Position numbers and translations under genes: made by a program. From contig NZ_VKAB01000056.1 in the NCBI RefSeq assembly GCF_009769385.1, positions 1 to 46,502 of the forward strand: 46,502 nt of DNA, written 5' to 3'. The notes beneath the pieces are model-generated. The model saw only the letters and a list, made by a program, of their open reading frames with translations, did no database searches and was not told where the DNA came from. This stretch comes from Saccharothrix deserti. Lineage in GTDB: Bacteria > Actinomycetota > Actinomycetes > Mycobacteriales > Pseudonocardiaceae. Of this stretch, positions 8,165 to 16,372 are shown piece after piece; the first letter of the stretch is position 1; each line of letters begins with the position of its first letter.

Positions 8165-9427
8165 TCATCGACGCGGCTGGAAGTAGCGCTTCGTGATGTG
8201 GTTGCCGACGGCCGTGCCGAGTGCGGTGCCGTCGACGTCCGCGGAGCGGAAGTGGATGCCGGCCCAGATGCGTGCTCCGACGACTTCGGCGGTCGCCTGC
8301 GAGAAGCTGTCGAAGTGTCGCGTGGTGCCGCTGTCGACGCTGAACGCGCTGAAGGAGACACTGTCCCGGCCGAAGAAGTGCGCGTACGCCGTCATCTGCG
8401 CGGCGGTGCGGCAGGTGTGGCCGGAGGGGTAGTCGGGATTCGGCGGGGTGACCACCAGTGGAGTCCATTCGGGGTCGGCCGTGGTGGCGGGGTTTCCGTC
8501 GGTGTCGGCGGACCGGATGGCGGTGACCGGCCGCCAGAAGTGCCAGAACTCCTTGTCGTTCGCGCAGGCGATCGCGCCGTCTGTGCCGGTGAAGTCCGCC
8601 AGTGCGTAGAAGCGCGCGGTCTCCAGCACGCTGAGTCTCTGGGTGACGGCGAGGTCGCGCTTCATCCCCCAGCTGACGGAACGCCGGTCGTGCCACCAGA
8701 GCGCCGCATCGGTCTGGTCCGCGGTGCGGACGGTGCTCGTCGCCGAGCCCAGGCGCTTGACCTCGTCGAAATCGCGGGTGTACGCGTGGCTCGTGACCGC
8801 CGGCGGCCCGGGGGTGCGGAACATCGTCGCGTCCCGGATGGCGAACGGCTTCAGGAAACCAACCCAGGCACCCGTGTTCTCGAAGCCCGGCGGAGTGGGG
8901 CGATACTGACCCGGCTCGGTGCCGACGGTCCAGGGCCGGGGGTCGAAGGCGCCGTCGTTCTGCCGTGCCGTGATCATCGCGGCGGCTGCCTGGGCGCCGA
9001 CCCGGACGCCGCCGCGCTTCGCCGGTCCGTCCGGGATGCCGGCGAGCCACTCGTGGTACTGCGTGCGCAGTCTTTCCTGCTGTGCCGGGAAAATGGCGTC
9101 CAGCACCCGGTAGGCGGCCGTGCCGACGGCGGCGTCCGTCGACTCGCGTCCGTTGGCTCGCGGTGCGACGAGGTAGGGCTCGTACGGCGTGCCGGCGATC
9201 GCGTTCACCGCGTCGTAGACCGCGCCGCTGACCATCGCGAAACCGCGTCCGGCGACCTGCGGCGGCGCCTGCTGCGCGATGTCCCAGATGGCGGTCTGCG
9301 CGTTGATGTCCCACACGACGACCGCGTTCGGTGACGCGTTCGCATCGGCGACGGCCGGCGGCGCGAGTGTGAGCGGCACTGTCAGTGCGAGAGCCGCGAA
9401 AACCGCCGTGCGGCGCGTCATGACCAT
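8165..9427 (-). CDS. Secreted vanadium-dependent haloperoxidase / PAP2-type protein
   Basis: About 420 residues. The signal peptide begins MVMTRRTAVFAALAL and ends near AVA. The mature part shows the vanadate/phosphate-binding core of the family: KEFWHFWRPVTAIR, NPDYPSGHTC (the PSGH motif) and ARIWAGIHFRSAD with the late Arg and His. It may oxidise halides with peroxide or act as an acid phosphatase; the two activities share this fold and cannot be told apart here. ATG at 9427 or 9421 is a better start than the longer upstream frame because it directly opens the signal peptide. Transcribed alone, convergent with the sigma/anti-sigma pair. Confidence 0.85.
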   Translation of the reverse strand: MVMTRRTAVFAALALTVPLTLAPPAVADANASPNAVVVWDINAQTAIWDIAQQAPPQVAGRGFAMVSGAVYDAVNAIAGTPYEPYLVAPRANGRESTDAAVGTAAYRVLDAIFPAQQERLRTQYHEWLAGIPDGPAKRGGVRVGAQAAAAMITARQNDGAFDPRPWTVGTEPGQYRPTPPGFENTGAWVGFLKPFAIRDATMFRTPGPPAVTSHAYTRDFDEVKRLGSATSTVRTADQTDAALWWHDRRSVSWGMKRDLAVTQRLSVLETARFYALADFTGTDGAIACANDKEFWHFWRPVTAIRSADTDGNPATTADPEWTPLVVTPPNPDYPSGHTCRTAAQMTAYAHFFGRDSVSFSAFSVDSGTTRHFDSFSQATAEVVGARIWAGIHFRSADVDGTALGTAVGNHITKRYFQPRR

Positions 9428-9688
9428 CGTCAACCCCAGGCATATCCATACCGCATCGACACCACTACGCAACGTATCCCCCGGCGTCCGGCAGGCGCAA
9501 TACCACGCCGCCCTCCGGCAGCGCCCCCGCTGACCACGCCGCCAGAGCCGGTCATGCCGGTCCGGGTCCGCAGGTCAGAGCCTGTGTGCCGACTTCCGGC
9601 ACCCCACACCGTATTTCTTGCCCTTCTTCTTGACCGCATCGAACACGAGGTCGGGCCCTGTGCTTGCCGAAAATGCCGTCCGTGCAGG

Positions 9689-10300
9689 TCAGGCGGCGTG
9701 GTGGTACTCGTGGAGGATGCCGCCCAGTCGTTGTCGTCGGCGGATGTCGACCCGGGTGACGGCTGCTTGATCGGTGGTCGGTTGTGGCAACGCGTGTAGT
9801 GGTCGTGCGTTGGCGATGCCTTGGTGGGGTCGGTGGGTGTTGTAGAACTAATGCGCGGTGGCGCCGAGGATGCGGATCCTGCGGCTGGTGTGCTCGATGA
9901 CGGCGAGCACGTGCAGGCGGGCACCGCTCAGGGTGGAGGTCTCGAAGAAGTCGCAGGCGAGCAGGGCGTCGGCTTGCGAGCGGAGGAAGGTCGACCGGAT
10001 GGTAGCGGCGCGCTCGGCTGCCGGGTCGATCCCGGCGTCCTTGAGGATCTGTCAGACGGTGGAGGCGGCGACCTTGATTCCGAGTACGAGTAGTTCGCCG
10101 TGGATGCGGCGGTAGCCCCAGTGAGGGTTCTCCTGTGCCGGCGCAGCACTGTTCCAGGGCGTACCAGCAGTTGAAACCGACGGAGCGTCTGCGTCGGGAG
10201 TCGGTGCAGCAGTGCCGCGAGGAACGCCCGGTTGCCGGGGGAGAACCGCGGACGGGTGGCGAATCAGTCCTTAAAGGACCACACGCTCCGGTCCGCTACC
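9689..10300 (-). pseudogene. Decayed DDE transposase (integrase-core type) with internal deletions
   Basis: Reading the minus strand, recognisable transposase pieces follow in order. They are FSPGNRAFLAALLHRL and LRRFQLLVRPGTVLR, then (other frame) ENPHWGYRRIHGELL, a TGA in place of Trp in STV*QILKDAGIDPAAER, then LLACDFFETSTLSGARLHVLAVIEHTSRR, and immediately after a TAG, FYNTHRPHQGIANARPL. The catalytic core between TAH and FYNTHRPH is missing, as is the segment between LVRPGTVLR and ENPHWGYRR. It is non-functional. No clean terminal inverted repeats were identified, so the element borders are unknown and the coordinates are approximate. Confidence 0.75.
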
Positions 10301-10397
10301 AAGGCTCTTTGCCCACCGCGCTTCCGCTCTGTCCCGTGTGGAGTGCTCATGGGCCTATCGCATCCCCGACCCTCGCACCACCGCGCAGGAGTCCACC

Positions 10398-10600
10398 ATG
10401 CCCTTGCCCGAACAAGTCGGCGACAACACCTGGAGAGTCCGTTACCGCCGCGACTACGGCTCCATCGGATCCATCACTGGCTTCTCCAGCGAGACCGCCG
10501 CCGACGACTGCATCGTCACAATGCAGGTCGACCAACGTCGAGGCTCCTGGACCGACCCACTCGCAGGCCGCACCACCGTCCCTGAGGGTGGACTCCTTCC
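10398..10600 (+). pseudogene. Truncated tyrosine-recombinase (phage-type integrase) N terminus
   Basis: From an ATG with CAGGAG upstream, the sequence reads like the N-terminal arm-binding part of actinobacterial integrases: GDNTWRVRYRRDYGSIG, then QVDQRRGSWTDPLAGRTTV. After VPEGG the similarity stops, and there is no core-binding or catalytic domain (no R...HxxR...Y). It is a stump next to transposase debris; the boundary is approximate. Confidence 0.6.
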
Positions 10601-10924
10601 GGTCGTGCATCAGCTAGAGCGCGCACCAGGCCACGCCGAGCTCGCTGAGCTCGGCGTGGCCGAGGATCCAGGTGGTGGTGCGTGTGCTCTACGACCGCCA
10701 TGACAACGACGTCCGGTGGGTCGCCGATTACGTAGGCACGACCGAGGTCAGGATCAGGGGGAACCGGAGTCTCGCATCGTGCTCCTGGCCAGACTGACCA
10801 AGCGGCGAGTCCGAGCCGTGGCCCGAGCACGTGGCGCTCCGGAGCGCCTGATTCACAGGACCCCACCGCCGCATCCGTGCGCCAGCGGAAATGACGTGCG
10901 GCCGGGCCGAGCCCTTTGATCAAC
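10596..10924. other. No recognisable gene; remnant DNA with one strong hairpin
   Basis: The stretch between the integrase stump and the end of the response-regulator gene contains short open frames only. None matches a family I know. The only clear structure is the hairpin at 10629-10661. Confidence 0.5.
10629..10661. terminator. Perfect hairpin, possible terminator
   Basis: 15-bp perfect arms (10629-10643 / 10647-10661) with a GCT loop, the same loop triplet as the hairpin at 3495-3535. It could end transcription of the response regulator from the right or insulate the remnants on the left. No T-tract. Confidence 0.5.
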
Positions 10925-11623
10925 TCACCTGCCCCTGTCGACGCGCCACCAGTCCTTCACGTCAGTCGCTTCCCCGGACCAGAATTCCAGGAGGTCTCCC
11001 GGCGCGAGTCCGAGGGCTCGTTCGATCTCGCTGGGAGTGAGGCTGCGCAAGGAGTCGGACAGCGACCGGGTGAGGTCGAGCCAGTAGCCACGCAGCGTGG
11101 ATTCGCTCACGAACAGTTGCTTGGCAATCTGGGCGTAGGTCAGTCCGCGGGCACGGCCGTGGAGGAGCTGGCGCTGGCGCTCGCTGAGCAGGGTGATGCA
11201 GTCGCGCCGGACGAGAACCTCGAGTATCCCGACGACCGACTGCGGCACGACGGTGCCACCGGAGGCGACCTCGATGATGAGTTGCTCGGCCCGGCCGACC
11301 GGCAGCGCCTTGGAGACGACCCCGCTCGCACCCACCGCGATGCACGCCGCAAGGACGAAGCGGCGCTCCTCCTGGCTGTAGACGCAGACACGGTAGCCGC
11401 AGCCCGTCAGCGCGCGTATCGCGGCGATGCCCTGCCGGACGTCGGGCTGCTGTTCGAGGTTCGCCAAGTGCAGGTCGAGCAGGACTACATCGACCACGGG
11501 GCGACGGCGCACCAACTCCTCGACGGTCGCGACCGCAGCGACGACGCCGAGACGAGGCATGAGCAGGCCGAACGACTCGCGGATCAGCGACGCGTCATCG
11601 ACGACCGCCACCGGGGTCCTCAT
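10925..11623 (-). CDS. LuxR/NarL-type response regulator
   Basis: 232 residues. The receiver domain has the acidic pair D9-D10, a likely phospho-acceptor D50 in VVLLDLHL, and K105 in VVSKALPVG. A LuxR-type HTH lies at ~145-200 (LSERQRQLLHGRARGLTYAQIAKQLFVSESTLRGY). The ATG overlaps the upstream kinase stop codon (ATGA), so the pair is co-transcribed and translationally coupled. The C-terminal tail beyond the HTH (~200-232) is longer than usual. The target is unknown; the neighbouring divergent serine protease gene is a candidate only by position. Confidence 0.9.
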   Translation of the reverse strand: MRTPVAVVDDASLIRESFGLLMPRLGVVAAVATVEELVRRRPVVDVVLLDLHLANLEQQPDVRQGIAAIRALTGCGYRVCVYSQEERRFVLAACIAVGASGVVSKALPVGRAEQLIIEVASGGTVVPQSVVGILEVLVRRDCITLLSERQRQLLHGRARGLTYAQIAKQLFVSESTLRGYWLDLTRSLSDSLRSLTPSEIERALGLAPGDLLEFWSGEATDVKDWWRVDRGR

Positions 11624-12867
11624 GCTGCGCCCGTGGAGGCGTCCCGGTCCGCACGAACGGCTGACGGCTCAGGGCCGGACGAGATCGTCACTGTCGTCCC
11701 CTCGTCCACTGCGGACTCGATCTCGACGTCGAGCCCTCGCAGCCGCAGTTCGCCCACGACGACCTCGCGCAGGCCGACCCCGGCGGTCACCGACGCCGGG
11801 TCGAACCCGACGCCGTCGTCGCGCACGGTCAGCATCCAGCTCCCGTCCGTGCCCTGGTCGAGGTGGACCACGACGGCATCTGCCCGTGCGTGCACGCGTA
11901 CGTTGAGCAGCAGGCTCTCGAGCGCGCGCTCGAGAGCCTCGGCCTGCGCGGCGGGAAGTTCCAGGTCGGCGCCGAGGTCGAGTAATGCGTCGACGTTCAA
12001 GTCGGCGAACCGGTCGCACACCCGCTTGATCATCGCAGCGAGCACCACGGAGGGTGTGGAACCGGCCGCTGCGTAGGCGGCAGCCACATCCCCGTCCGGC
12101 GCTCGGCCGCGCAAGTAGGAGCGCATGCGCCGCAGTTCCACCTCGGCCTGGTCGATGAGCAGGGAACGTGAGGCATCGGTCCCCGGCTCGGTGAGCAGGC
12201 GCATCACGGCGACCCCGTTGTGCATCATCACCTGGGCACGTCGTTCCTCCTCGCGTCGTGCCAACTCTGCGGCGCGGGCACGCGAGGCGTCAGCGTCGTG
12301 CGCGATGCGGCGCGTGTATCCGAAGAACATGCGCGCGACCAGCCCGTACACCACGAAGGTGAGAACGTTGCCGACGGCGGTCGACGTCATGTCCCCCTCG
12401 ACCTCGCCGCTGAGGTACACCAGGTAGCAGACGACGATGCCGAGGACGCCGCCCGCCCAGAGGGCGCGGCTGCGGACACCACTGGCCGTGAGGATGACCG
12501 ACAGCACGTAGCCCGGCTGGAAGGCGACCCAGGTGCCGATGCGTTCCCCCGACGCCAGCACCAGAGGCCCCAGGACGAGCAACACGCAGGCCAGCGCGAA
12601 GTCCACCGCGGAACCCGCGGCGCCGAGCGGGCGACGGCGCACGAGCGCCACCGCGCTGACCGCGACGGCCGCGGTGGCTGCAGCAGCCCAGCACGCGAGG
12701 TAGGCGACTTCGTCCGGTGACGTCGCTACGCCGATGTGAACAGCCGGGCTCATTTGCGCGATCGTGCCCAGGCGGACCCCCGCGATGAAGTACGAGAACG
12801 CCCGCTCGACACCGGCCTCGGTCGTCGGCAGATCCGCAACCCGCCACAGCCCGTTCCGACCGCTCAT
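11620..12867 (-). CDS. Membrane sensor histidine kinase (NarL-partner type)
   Basis: 415 residues from the ATG at 12867 (AGGAG 5 nt upstream); a longer frame to 12927 adds residues without a ribosome site. About five hydrophobic segments (~25-180) form the sensor, followed by a coiled stretch (AELARREEERR) and the dimerisation region. The GHKL ATPase domain shows LESLLLNVRVHA (N box), VRDDGVGFDP (G1) and AGVGLREVV (G2). The candidate phospho-His is H216 in QVMMHNGVAVM. It is followed by Asn rather than the usual Asp/Glu, so autokinase or phosphatase behaviour may differ. Coupled to the response regulator by an ATGA overlap. Confidence 0.88.
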   Translation of the reverse strand: MSGRNGLWRVADLPTTEAGVERAFSYFIAGVRLGTIAQMSPAVHIGVATSPDEVAYLACWAAAATAAVAVSAVALVRRRPLGAAGSAVDFALACVLLVLGPLVLASGERIGTWVAFQPGYVLSVILTASGVRSRALWAGGVLGIVVCYLVYLSGEVEGDMTSTAVGNVLTFVVYGLVARMFFGYTRRIAHDADASRARAAELARREEERRAQVMMHNGVAVMRLLTEPGTDASRSLLIDQAEVELRRMRSYLRGRAPDGDVAAAYAAAGSTPSVVLAAMIKRVCDRFADLNVDALLDLGADLELPAAQAEALERALESLLLNVRVHARADAVVVHLDQGTDGSWMLTVRDDGVGFDPASVTAGVGLREVVVGELRLRGLDVEIESAVDEGTTVTISSGPEPSAVRADRDASTGAA

Positions 12868-13007
12868 CGTTCTCCTCGGGTGGCCGACGGCCGAGGCCGG
12901 CAAAAGTCCGCGGATTCGTTGGGTCACAGCGAACCCGCGAAACGCAACGATCAGCGTACTTCAGCAACGGAGCTGGATATCACCAGGTTTCCGAGAGGAC
13001 GCAATCG

Positions 13008-14324
13008 ATGCGACGAGTACCGACCCTGCTCGCCTCGCTGGCGGTCACCGCCGGCCTGACGGTGGTCGTGGTGGCTCCCACCCATGCAGCCCCCGCCCCG
13101 GACAACACCAAGAACAACGCAGCGAGTTTCGGTGTGCCGGTGCGGACCGTGCCGGCGTCGGCGGGCACGTTCCGGGTGACCGGGACGGGCCAGTCCGCAC
13201 TGGCCCTGGATGACGCGACGATGCATGACCTGTCCACCTATGCCAAGGCGAGCGGACGGGAGTTGTCCGCCGTCGTCGAGGCGCACCAGGGCATCCACGA
13301 GTTCAGTGCGTACACCACCCGGCTGGAGGAGACCAGGCCGGACCTGTTCGTGCGGGCCGGCCTGGCTACCGCGGGCGGGGCGGCCGGCCACTGGATCCAG
13401 TTCACCGCTAAGCCGAGCGCCGATGTTGTCGCCGAGCTGGAGCGTCTGCCGGTGAACACCGAGGTGCAGTACGGTGCACCGGCCAGCTCGAAGGAGCTGG
13501 CCGACCTGGCCTACGCGCTCACCACGTCCTTGGCGGCGCGCTCCGACGTCATCCGGTCGGCGGGGACCAGCTACGACCACGAGCGACGCGTGCTGCGTCT
13601 TCAGTACGCGTCCGTCGGGGTGACCCAGCTGAGCACGCTCGCCCCGGCCTTCCAGGCGGCGCTGACCGCGGGCACCATCGGGGGACAGCTTCCCATCGAC
13701 GTTGTGCTCGAGCGCAATGAGGCCCAGGTCGGGGTCACCGAGGCAACCGTCGAAGGCGGGAGGGGCCTCACCCTGGCCAACGGCAGCGCCCACTGCACCG
13801 CCGGATTCACCGCACGCCGCTCCGGAAACGCGGGTGTGCTGACCGCGCGGCACTGCAACAACGCACTCGAGTACAGCAACAACCCGGGGATCATCAGCAC
13901 CAACCCGAGCCAGACCGCGAATGACGCGATCGATTTCCAGTTCCACCGGACCCTGACCGGGAATGGTCACTCGACGAACAAGCAGTTCCGGGCGACCAGC
14001 CGGTCGACAAGGGATGACCGGACGGTGTTGGCCGTCGCCAACGCACCGATGAACTCGGTCGTGTGCCATTGGGGCCAGACCAGCGGGTACAGCTGCTCCG
14101 AGGTCGCCGACACCGACACCTGCCACACGTTGAGCGGCCATCGATACTGCGGTCTGGATGTCACCGATGACGATGTCTCGTCCGGTGGTGACAGCGGCGG
14201 CCCGTGGTTCCTCGGGGCCACCGCCCGGGGCGGCCACTCCGGCGCCTCTGATGGCCTGGCAAGCTACTTCACCCGGATCGGTCGGGTGCGGAACGACCTC
14301 GATGCCACGGTATTGCAGAACTGA
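13008..14324 (+). CDS. Secreted S1-family (alpha-lytic/streptogrisin-like) serine protease with pro-domain
   Basis: 438 residues: signal peptide (ending THAA, ~28), a long pro-region (~30-255) and a chymotrypsin-fold catalytic domain. The triad is H282 in LTARHCN, D309 in NDAID (D306 is adjacent) and S396 in GGDSGGPW. Cys pairs (HC/VC, SC/TC/YC) are spaced for the disulfides typical of secreted actinobacterial proteases. The pro-region should act as an intramolecular chaperone and inhibitor. GAGGA precedes the ATG. It is divergent from the two-component system. A hairpin separates it from the convergent unknown gene downstream. Confidence 0.92.
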   Translation: MRRVPTLLASLAVTAGLTVVVVAPTHAAPAPDNTKNNAASFGVPVRTVPASAGTFRVTGTGQSALALDDATMHDLSTYAKASGRELSAVVEAHQGIHEFSAYTTRLEETRPDLFVRAGLATAGGAAGHWIQFTAKPSADVVAELERLPVNTEVQYGAPASSKELADLAYALTTSLAARSDVIRSAGTSYDHERRVLRLQYASVGVTQLSTLAPAFQAALTAGTIGGQLPIDVVLERNEAQVGVTEATVEGGRGLTLANGSAHCTAGFTARRSGNAGVLTARHCNNALEYSNNPGIISTNPSQTANDAIDFQFHRTLTGNGHSTNKQFRATSRSTRDDRTVLAVANAPMNSVVCHWGQTSGYSCSEVADTDTCHTLSGHRYCGLDVTDDDVSSGGDSGGPWFLGATARGGHSGASDGLASYFTRIGRVRNDLDATVLQN

Positions 14325-14339
14325 TTAGGTACTCCGGAC

Positions 14340-14381
14340 GGACGTCGCCGCCGAACTCGGTCCGCCCGATCGGCGACGTCC
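14340..14381. terminator. Bidirectional terminator-like hairpin
   Basis: Perfect 11-bp arms (14340-14350 / 14371-14381) with a 20-nt loop, in the gap between two convergent genes, 15 nt from each stop codon. Confidence 0.5.
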
Positions 14382-14394
14382 GGTCCGGACGGAC

Positions 14395-15276
14395 CTAGCC
14401 GTACTTCAGCCCCACGGTGAAGAGCACGTCCTCGAAGTCGTCCGAGTAGTAGGTGACCACACCCGCCCCGTTGTGGTGCCCGACGGTCTCGAGCCCACCC
14501 ACGGGCATGGGGCGCCACCAGTACACCAGTGAGCTGAGCTGGTACGCACTGTTCGCGTAGCACTCGGCGGCGAGCCGCCCGACCTCGTCCAGTGCCGCCA
14601 GCACGCCCGCGGTGTCCCGGTCCCGGATGACGTGGAAGATGAGCTGGTCGCGGGCGGGCATCGCGACCAGTGCGCCGTGCGGCGCGTCGGCCACCCCGGT
14701 CACGGCCTCGATCACCCACGGGATGACCAGCACCAGCGAGCCGACGTAGTCCGAACCCCGCAGGTAGTAGATGCCGTCTGCCTCGAGGTACCGGTCCGGC
14801 AGTTCCCCCGCCAGGTTCTCCAGGCCGGCGTCGTAGAGCCGGTCGAAGCCGTGCCGCCGCACGTCCTCATCCGTCATGATCACGATGGAGTCGGGCCGGT
14901 CGAAGGCGAGCACCCGGAGCAGGCCGGGGGTGATCTCGTCGGCGTAGGACGCCACCTCCGACGCCTCGCTGTCCGAGGTCGCCAGGTGCAGGTAGGTGCG
15001 CTGGAGCACGGCCTCGGTCGGCCCTTCGACGTCGGACCTGTCCGCCGTCCCGAGGGCGATGATCCGCCGGAAGTGCTCGTCGACCAGATCCGGCCACTGC
15101 CCGGCCGGAGCGCCGGCCAGCGCCGCCGAAAGCGACTCGAACCCGAGCACGAGCGACTCGGGATGGGTGACCTCGACATGGTCGTCGTGGACGACGACCC
15201 GCATGCCGATGAACGCTGGGCTGCGGCGAGCCAGGTGCCGCAACCGGTCCTGTTGCGCGGTGGTGAGTAAGTGCAC
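14395..15276 (-). CDS. Hypothetical protein, unrecognised family
   Basis: 293 residues, no signal peptide or membrane segment. Mostly acidic, with many Asp/Glu and aromatic residues. I cannot assign a family. Readable features are a MRVVVHDDHVEVTHPES stretch near the N terminus and a central VIMTDEDVRRHGFDRLYDAGL region. A QLIFHVIRDRDTAGVLAALDEVGRL region lies near the C terminus. Soluble single-domain proteins of this size and style occur as stress, immunity or hypothetical proteins in actinomycetes; none of these roles is shown. Codon use looks native. Confidence 0.7.
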   Translation of the reverse strand: MHLLTTAQQDRLRHLARRSPAFIGMRVVVHDDHVEVTHPESLVLGFESLSAALAGAPAGQWPDLVDEHFRRIIALGTADRSDVEGPTEAVLQRTYLHLATSDSEASEVASYADEITPGLLRVLAFDRPDSIVIMTDEDVRRHGFDRLYDAGLENLAGELPDRYLEADGIYYLRGSDYVGSLVLVIPWVIEAVTGVADAPHGALVAMPARDQLIFHVIRDRDTAGVLAALDEVGRLAAECYANSAYQLSSLVYWWRPMPVGGLETVGHHNGAGVVTYYSDDFEDVLFTVGLKYG

Positions 15277-15286
15277 CGCCGGGACG

Positions 15287-15535
15287 TTACAACGCGGGCG
15301 GCGACGCGTCAGGATTTGAGCGATACTCCCGCAGCAGCCCTCGGCTGGTGATCGTCTTCTGGATCTCGCTGGTGCCCTCGCCGATCAGCAGGAACGGGGC
15401 CTCGCGCATCAGGCGCTCGATCTCGTACTCCTGGGAGTAGCCGTAGCCGCCGTGGATGCGGAAGCTCTCCCCCGTCACCGCGACGCAGTACTCCGAGGCG
15501 AACAGCTTCGCCATGCCGGCCTCGACGTCGTTGCG
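15287..15535 (-). pseudogene. C-terminal stump of an acyl-CoA dehydrogenase
   Basis: The last ~80 residues of an acyl-CoA dehydrogenase: NDVEAGMAKLFASEYC, SFRIHGGYGYSQEYEIERLMREA, and the diagnostic IGEGTSEIQ near the FAD-binding C terminus. The N-terminal ~300 residues, including the catalytic base, are absent. At its 5' side it joins, within a few bases, to an IS1182-like transposase remnant at about 15530-15540. Non-functional. Confidence 0.85.
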
Positions 15536-16190
15536 TCGTCGCAGGTCTCGCTGAAGTGGACCTGGTAACCGTCCTATCCGGACCCTCGCTTCATCCCGTA
15601 CCGAGAATCGACGTCATACGGGGAGGTGATCCTGTCCCTGTTGGGCGGAAGATCATCCTTGTCCCGCAGGGTCACCTCGCGCTTGTCGCCGTCGTCCACC
15701 CGGTAGTACTGCTGCAGCCACACGGTCCGCAGGATCACGACCGCCGGGATCTCCCACAGCCACGGTGATGTGGTGTCCGCAGAGACTGTTTCCAGCAGCC
15801 GGTAACCGTCGGCGCCGATCTGCCGGGCCAGTTCGGCCCGCTCGTTCTCGGCACCGGGCAGCCGGTAGGCATCCGTCCAGACCCCGTACCGTCGCTGCCA
15901 CTGCGGGTCCATCCACCCGCCGAGCCATTCCGGTGCCGCGACGGCCAACGCCTCCAGCGCCCACCCGCAGAGTTTCCCCGACGAACTCCAGGCGGTTGAG
16001 CGCTCGGACGGCGGCCGGCACGTGGGTCGAATCGGTCCGCTGCCTACCTTCGGAGGCAACCAATCCCAGCTCGGTCAGGCGTCGCAACAGCAGATCGAGA
16101 CCGTCTCCTCCAGGCGGTGGGCGAGAAGGCGGTCGCGGAACCCGGTCAACACGGTGAAGTCGAAGCCCGCATGCGACAGATCTGGTCACG
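15536..16190 (-). pseudogene. IS1182-like transposase remnant, frameshifted and truncated
   Basis: The minus strand reads GFDFTVLTGFRDRLLAHRLEE, a frameshift, LLLRRLTELGLVASEGRQRTDSTHV, a second frameshift, then ALEALAVAAPEWLGGWMD...LPPNRDRITSPYDVDSRYGMKRG. A TAG (replacing an expected Trp) follows, then DGYQVHFSETCDD. These are conserved blocks of IS1182-family transposases. At least two frameshifts, one stop, and loss of the N terminus and of everything after ETCDD show it is dead. No terminal repeats were found, so the edges are approximate. Confidence 0.75.
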
Positions 16191-16372
16191 GACGTTGATC
16201 TTGCACCACAGCAGTCACACCATGTGGGGCCCCTGGAATTGGGCAACAGGGTCATCTCATGTAGGTACAACTCCCACGATGCGGAGGACACGTTCGAGTC
16301 GGAGCGCTTGGCACCTACCGGTACGGAGCGGTCCGAATCGCGTCGGCGGCGGCCCGCGGAAGGCGACAACTC

